From Aquificaceae bacterium (lineage in GTDB: Bacteria > Aquificota > Aquificia > Aquificales > Aquificaceae): DNA of 16,765 nucleotides. The position numbers and the translations under genes were made by a program. Of this stretch, positions 14,252 through 16,765 are shown piece after piece (the first letter of the stretch is position 1; every line of letters begins with the position of its first letter). The notes beneath the pieces are model-generated. The model was not told the DNA's origin and searched no databases. It saw nothing but the letters and a program-made list of their open reading frames with translations. The DNA is taken from assembly GCA_027049085.1 (NCBI GenBank), contig JALTVH010000150.1, forward strand, positions 1-16,765. Reading direction: 5' to 3'.

Positions 14252-14586
14252 CAGTCCCTCTCTCCTCCGGGGTTGAAGTCAACTTTGCTGTGCCACTGGG
14301 GTTTAAAAAGGATCCAGTGCTTCATGTTCTCCGGACTCCTTGCGTAGCATACCTCGCAGAGAAGACCTCTTGGCGTTAACTTTGAGTTGTCGTCACAGCA
14401 GTCTGTCAGGTTCCAGAACTCGTAATTGTCGTGAAATATCAATTTTCCGCACTCTAAACACTCATAGAGCCTGCAACCTTTCTCCGAAAGAAATTCTTCA
14501 ACATCCTTTTCCTCAGGTATTTCCTGTAGGTCAAAGACGTTTTTCAGGAAATCTTTCTGCTTCTGGCTCAGATCCCTGATTAACAT
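14251..14586 (-). CDS. Small zinc-ribbon-like hypothetical protein
   Basis: I do not recognise the family of this 111-aa protein. It has seven cysteines: C38, then C43/C46 as CLEC, C63/C64 as a CC pair, and C77/C80 as CEVC. The two CxxC pairs about 30 residues apart fit a zinc ribbon. There is no signal peptide, so zinc binding rather than disulfides is likely. Residues 1-37 form acidic helices (DLSQKQKDFLKNVFDL), and the C-terminus is basic and aromatic (KHWILFKPQWHS). It lies directly upstream of the DUF458 gene with a one-base overlap, so the two are coupled; a nucleic-acid role for the pair is inference. No clear ribosome site precedes the ATG. The gap to the upstream cysteine-rich gene is 15 bp. 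Confidence 0.7.
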   Translation of the reverse strand: MLIRDLSQKQKDFLKNVFDLQEIPEEKDVEEFLSEKGCRLYECLECGKLIFHDNYEFWNLTDCCDDNSKLTPRGLLCEVCYARSPENMKHWILFKPQWHSKVDFNPGGERD

Positions 14587-14601
14587 GGGTAAATTATAAA
14601 A

Positions 14602-14865
14602 TCATTCGCCCTCGTAACCCAGCAGTCCTTCAAGAAAGTCCTTGATTTCCTTTCCAGCTTTTTTTAAAGCCCTTCCTGTTTCGCAGTAGGCTTTGTTGGC
14701 GGAACAGCGCATTTTGCATCCATCCTGTTTTTTCTGGTTTGTAGGGTACTTGACCACGCAATCGTATTCACATTTTTTGAACTCAAGTTCGCATCTATCA
14801 AGCTTCTTGATCTCCCCTGAGAATCCTATCCCTGCAATGAGAAGGACGAGAACCAGCACTCTCAT
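14602..14865 (-). CDS. Small secreted six-cysteine protein
   Basis: The family is not recognised. The protein is 87 aa with a signal peptide (hydrophobic 3-14; cleavage probably near SG at 16-17), giving a mature product of about 70 residues. All six cysteines lie between 25 and 61: C25, C32, C36, C50, C54, C61. The spacing is 6, 3, 13, 3, 6, a mirror-symmetric pattern that fits two antiparallel helices crosslinked by disulfides, as in CHCH or helical-hairpin proteins. The C-terminal 25 residues form a Lys/Glu-rich amphipathic helix (ALKKAGKEIKDFLEG). Localisation in the periplasm is inferred. Its start overlaps the LytM-like lipoprotein stop by 4 nt (ATGA), so the two are translationally coupled and may act together. 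Confidence 0.72.
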   Translation of the reverse strand: MRVLVLVLLIAGIGFSGEIKKLDRCELEFKKCEYDCVVKYPTNQKKQDGCKMRCSANKAYCETGRALKKAGKEIKDFLEGLLGYEGE

Positions 14866-15293
14866 CTCAGCGTTATGTTAACTGGCTTCCCCTGATCGTT
14901 CCTTACCTCAAAGTAAATCCCACATTTACCCTTGCTCTTACCAACCTTTCCCAGCACCTGCCGCTTTTTGACCCTCTCGCCCTGATTTACCCAGGGTTTT
15001 CCAACCTTTCCGTAAACTCCTACGTTCCCATCTTCCTGCTCAACAATTATTATCCAGCCGTAGTTGTCAAGGTCCTTTCCGGAATAAGCAACCTTACCTC
15101 CCTCCACAGCCCTGAAGAAAGACCCACACCTTGCACTTATAAAGTAACCTCTTCCTTCTTCTTTTATGGCGCCCTTTACAGGGGCATAATAAATGATCTC
15201 CTTCCGGGTTAACGGTTCTCTCTCAACCTTCACACTCTTCACAGTGCAGGCAGTAAGAAAGGAGAGGATAGCAATGACCGGAAGTATCCTCAT
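14862..15293 (-). CDS. LytM/M23-like lipoprotein lacking zinc ligands
   Basis: This 143-aa lipoprotein has lipobox LTAC (Cys16). From about 36 on it follows the M23/LytM fold: YYAPVKGAI, a loop, RAVEGGKVAYSG (61-72), NYGWIIIVEQEDGNVGVYGKV (77-97), VNQGERVKKRQVLGKVG and a final YFEVR. The metal-binding pieces are gone: the HxxxD site is replaced within GYFISARCGSFF, and the HLHFE site reads CGIYFE. So it is predicted not to cleave peptidoglycan. Comparable dead LytM proteins (EnvC, NlpD) activate cell-wall amidases during division, and this one could do the same (inference). It is much shorter than EnvC and has no coiled coil or LysM. It overlaps dcd by 4 nt. Confidence 0.8.
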   Translation of the reverse strand: MRILPVIAILSFLTACTVKSVKVEREPLTRKEIIYYAPVKGAIKEEGRGYFISARCGSFFRAVEGGKVAYSGKDLDNYGWIIIVEQEDGNVGVYGKVGKPWVNQGERVKKRQVLGKVGKSKGKCGIYFEVRNDQGKPVNITLR

Positions 15294-15823
15294 AGGTCAC
15301 CGTCCATTTCAATCTTTGAGGGTGTAACGCCTCTTTGCCCGAGATACTTGCCCTTGTAAGTTTTTTCCGGCACGGTATCAAGCATTGCAAAGACAAGCTG
15401 GCATATCCTCATTCCCGGATAGAGCCGTATAGGAACGCTGTTTGCGTTGTATAGTTCTAAGGTAATCTGTCCTTCAAAACCTGCGTCGACCCATCCTGCG
15501 TTCTCAATAAACAGCCCGAGCCTCCCCAGGGAAGACCGCCCTTCAACGAATGCGGTTATGTGAGGGGGAAGCTTTATGTATTCAACAGTCGTTGCAAGGA
15601 GAAACTCCTTGGGGAGTATTTCGATGTAGTCATCAGCCTTTATTACGGTTACAGCTTCAGTACCCTTCCTGACGTCTATGGGTTCTCGCCCTGAATACCT
15701 TGCAAATTCCGATCCGAGCCTGAGGTCAATGGAACTGCACTGGATCTGGTCCTCTGTGCAGGGCTGGATGGAGAGTTGACCGCTTTCCACCAGCTTTTTA
15801 ATGGTTGAATCGCTCAGGATCAT
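15290..15823 (-). CDS. dcd: dCTP deaminase
   Basis: This 177-aa trimeric dUTPase-fold enzyme has GRSSLGRLGL (95-104), with Ser97 and Arg101 matching Ser111 and Arg115 of E. coli Dcd. AGFEGQITLELYN (114-126) supplies Glu123 at the catalytic Glu138 position. LYPGMRICQLVF and YLGQRGVTPSKI complete the pattern. Reaction: deamination of dCTP to dUTP (or directly to dUMP in bifunctional archaeal and mycobacterial forms), feeding dTMP synthesis. Which type this is cannot be decided by eye. It is the first gene of a - strand block and ends overlapping the LytM-like gene by 4 nt. TATAAT lies 11 bp before the ATG, with AAAGGGA between, so the transcript leader must be very short if this -10 is used. 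Confidence 0.94.
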   Translation of the reverse strand: MILSDSTIKKLVESGQLSIQPCTEDQIQCSSIDLRLGSEFARYSGREPIDVRKGTEAVTVIKADDYIEILPKEFLLATTVEYIKLPPHITAFVEGRSSLGRLGLFIENAGWVDAGFEGQITLELYNANSVPIRLYPGMRICQLVFAMLDTVPEKTYKGKYLGQRGVTPSKIEMDGDL

Positions 15824-15845
15824 ATCCCTTTAAAATTATAAAGGC
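15824..15845. promoter_or_regulatory. Candidate divergent promoter between dcd and the bax-like gene
   Basis: Only 22 bp separate the two start codons. The - strand reads TATAAT 11 bp before the dcd ATG, and the + strand has TATAAA starting 10 bp before the bax-like ATG. The two -10 candidates overlap on opposite strands. If used, both transcripts would be leaderless or nearly so. No clear -35 boxes are visible; they would lie inside the opposite gene. Confidence 0.35.
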
Positions 15846-16706
15846 ATGCGCGAAAGAGTTTTCGCCCTTACTACGGGTGCACTGATTATTGGCCTTGTAG
15901 TATTCCTGGCGGTCAGACACAGTCCGCAGGTCCACAGGGTCAAGAGCACACTACTCAAGGAAACATCGCTAATCTACAGGGTAACTGGTAAGGTAATTGT
16001 CCTCCGGGCTGAGTCTCCTGACGATATAGTGGCCGTGAACTGTGAAAAGGTTCCAAGGATTACTTACTCAAAGGTTCCCGACCTTTCAGCGCTTACTCCT
16101 GAAGATAGAAAAAAGAAGTTCATTGACCTGATTCTCCCTTCAGTTCTAATCGCCAACGAAGAGGTCAGGTACATAAGAAAGTCTCTCCTTGGGATAACTC
16201 TCAAGCTTCAGAAAGATATTCCTCTGACCGTCAGAGAAAGGGAATTCCTCTCCTCCGTACTGCAAAGGTGCAGGGCAAACTCTCCCGAGGATGTTCTGGT
16301 CAAAGCCTTTCCTGTTCCCCCAAGTCTCGTGATTGCCCAATCCGCAATAGAAACGGGATGGGGGACTTCACGGTTTTTCCTTGAGGGAAACAACCTCTTT
16401 GGAATGTGGACCTTTAGGGAAAAGGGTTCGGTGATCAGGGCAAGGGGCGCGGAGGTAAGCCTGAGGGTTTATCCGACGATCCTTGAATCGGTCAGGGGTT
16501 ACCTGTACACTCTGAATGTGGGCTGGGCGTTTGAAGGATTTAGAAGCCAGAGGCTTTTGAGCCTGAACCCCTTTCATCTGTCAAACTTCATGGATTTCTA
16601 CTCAATAGAGAGGGATGAATATGTCAGAAAGATCAAGCGGATCATCAGGGAGAATGATCTTACGCGCTTTGACAGCTGTACTCTTTCTGATAATTTCGCT
16701 CGCTGA
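15846..16706 (+). CDS. Bax-like glucosaminidase family protein (GH73-like), membrane anchored
   Basis: This is a 286-aa protein with an N-terminal hydrophobic segment (7-23, uncleaved anchor or signal). KFIDLILPSVLIANEEVR (91-108) and the catalytic stretch VPPSLVIAQSAIETGWGTS, FFLEGNNLFGMWTF match Bax proteins of the endo-beta-N-acetylglucosaminidase family. Glu169 is the expected catalytic acid. Residues 202-250 (VSLRVYPTILESVRGYLYTLN, then SNFMDFYSIERDEYV) follow the usual pattern of small conserved helices. Family role: cleavage of the glycan strand in the periplasm; physiological role of Bax proteins is not well defined. The ATG is 22 bp from the divergent dcd start. The end overlaps the next gene by 53 nt. 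Confidence 0.88.
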   Translation: MRERVFALTTGALIIGLVVFLAVRHSPQVHRVKSTLLKETSLIYRVTGKVIVLRAESPDDIVAVNCEKVPRITYSKVPDLSALTPEDRKKKFIDLILPSVLIANEEVRYIRKSLLGITLKLQKDIPLTVREREFLSSVLQRCRANSPEDVLVKAFPVPPSLVIAQSAIETGWGTSRFFLEGNNLFGMWTFREKGSVIRARGAEVSLRVYPTILESVRGYLYTLNVGWAFEGFRSQRLLSLNPFHLSNFMDFYSIERDEYVRKIKRIIRENDLTRFDSCTLSDNFAR

Positions 16707-16765
16707 GTTTGCACGGGGCGGGCACGCAACTATTCTCCTTTACCACCGCTTTGGGGATGAGAGGT
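16654..16765 (+). CDS. Secreted polysaccharide deacetylase-like protein, N-terminus only
   Basis: The gene is cut by the right window edge after 37 codons. It starts with ATG at 16654 inside the bax-like gene, in another frame, preceded by AGGGAG. Residues 1-24 form a signal peptide (ILRALTAVLFLIISLAEFA) that probably ends near RGGHA. The mature start ATILLYHRFGDER has the LxYHRF/V pattern that opens the NodB-type polysaccharide deacetylase fold (as in PgaB/IcaB-like and related enzymes). No catalytic Asp or His motifs are inside the window, so activity cannot be judged. Family role: removal of acetyl groups from N-acetylglucosamine polymers outside the cytoplasm. Its pairing with a glucosaminidase suggests peptidoglycan or exopolymer remodelling (inference). 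Confidence 0.7.
   Translation, partial: MILRALTAVLFLIISLAEFARGGHATILLYHRFGDER

Noticed and set aside
1..16765. Insertion sequence, prophage, CRISPR array or genomic island
   Set aside because: No transposase, integrase, direct-repeat array or change in codon use was seen; the genes look like ordinary chromosome content.

Overview
This 16.8-kb window is a very gene-dense bacterial chromosome segment. It holds 24 supported protein genes, two of them cut by the window edges. The largest gap between genes is about 100 bp, and many genes overlap by 1 to 53 bp. I see no rRNA, tRNA, CRISPR array, insertion sequence or phage gene. The gene content (BamD, a LapA/LapB-type protein, RlpA, several lipoproteins) indicates a diderm with an LPS-type outer membrane. 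Lys/Glu-rich proteins, heavy use of AGG/AGA for Arg and ATA for Ile, TrmI, and a methionyl-tRNA synthetase without its C-terminal tRNA-binding domain suggest a thermophile. An Aquificota-like or other deep-branching lineage is my guess, but one window cannot settle it.

Left block, + strand (1-5393): a probable operon of the RNase G tail, bamD, rsfS, a single-protein fusion of LapA-like and LapB-like parts, an MglA-type Ras-like GTPase, a 471-aa protein with three copies of a DUF4388-like module, and trmI (tRNA m1A58 methyltransferase). It mixes RNA metabolism, ribosome silencing and envelope biogenesis with a possible polarity GTPase/effector pair.

Second block, - strand (9622 down to 5382): a secreted alpha/beta-hydrolase lipoprotein with a predicted calcium loop, metG, a membrane-anchored staphylococcal-nuclease-like protein, a CysG-N/Met8-type precorrin-2 dehydrogenase, and a DUF501 protein that ends tail-to-tail with trmI.

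Middle (9635-13814): an unrecognised 168-aa + strand gene starts 12 bp from the hydrolase start. It ends 1 bp from rlpA, which lies with an unrecognised 212-aa gene on the - strand. Divergent from these, mscS (mechanosensitive channel), tadA and a DUF503/YlxP gene form a + strand operon.

Right block: - strand dcd, a LytM-like lipoprotein lacking its zinc ligands, a small secreted six-cysteine protein, a zinc-ribbon-like hypothetical and a DUF458/YkuK RNase-H-fold protein (15823 down to 13811). Divergently, + strand bax-like glucosaminidase and the start of a secreted polysaccharide deacetylase run off the right edge.

The best candidates for something new are the LapA-LapB fusion, the MglA plus triple-module protein pair, the mirror-symmetric six-cysteine miniprotein beside a dead LytM lipoprotein, and the calcium-loop hydrolase lipoprotein.
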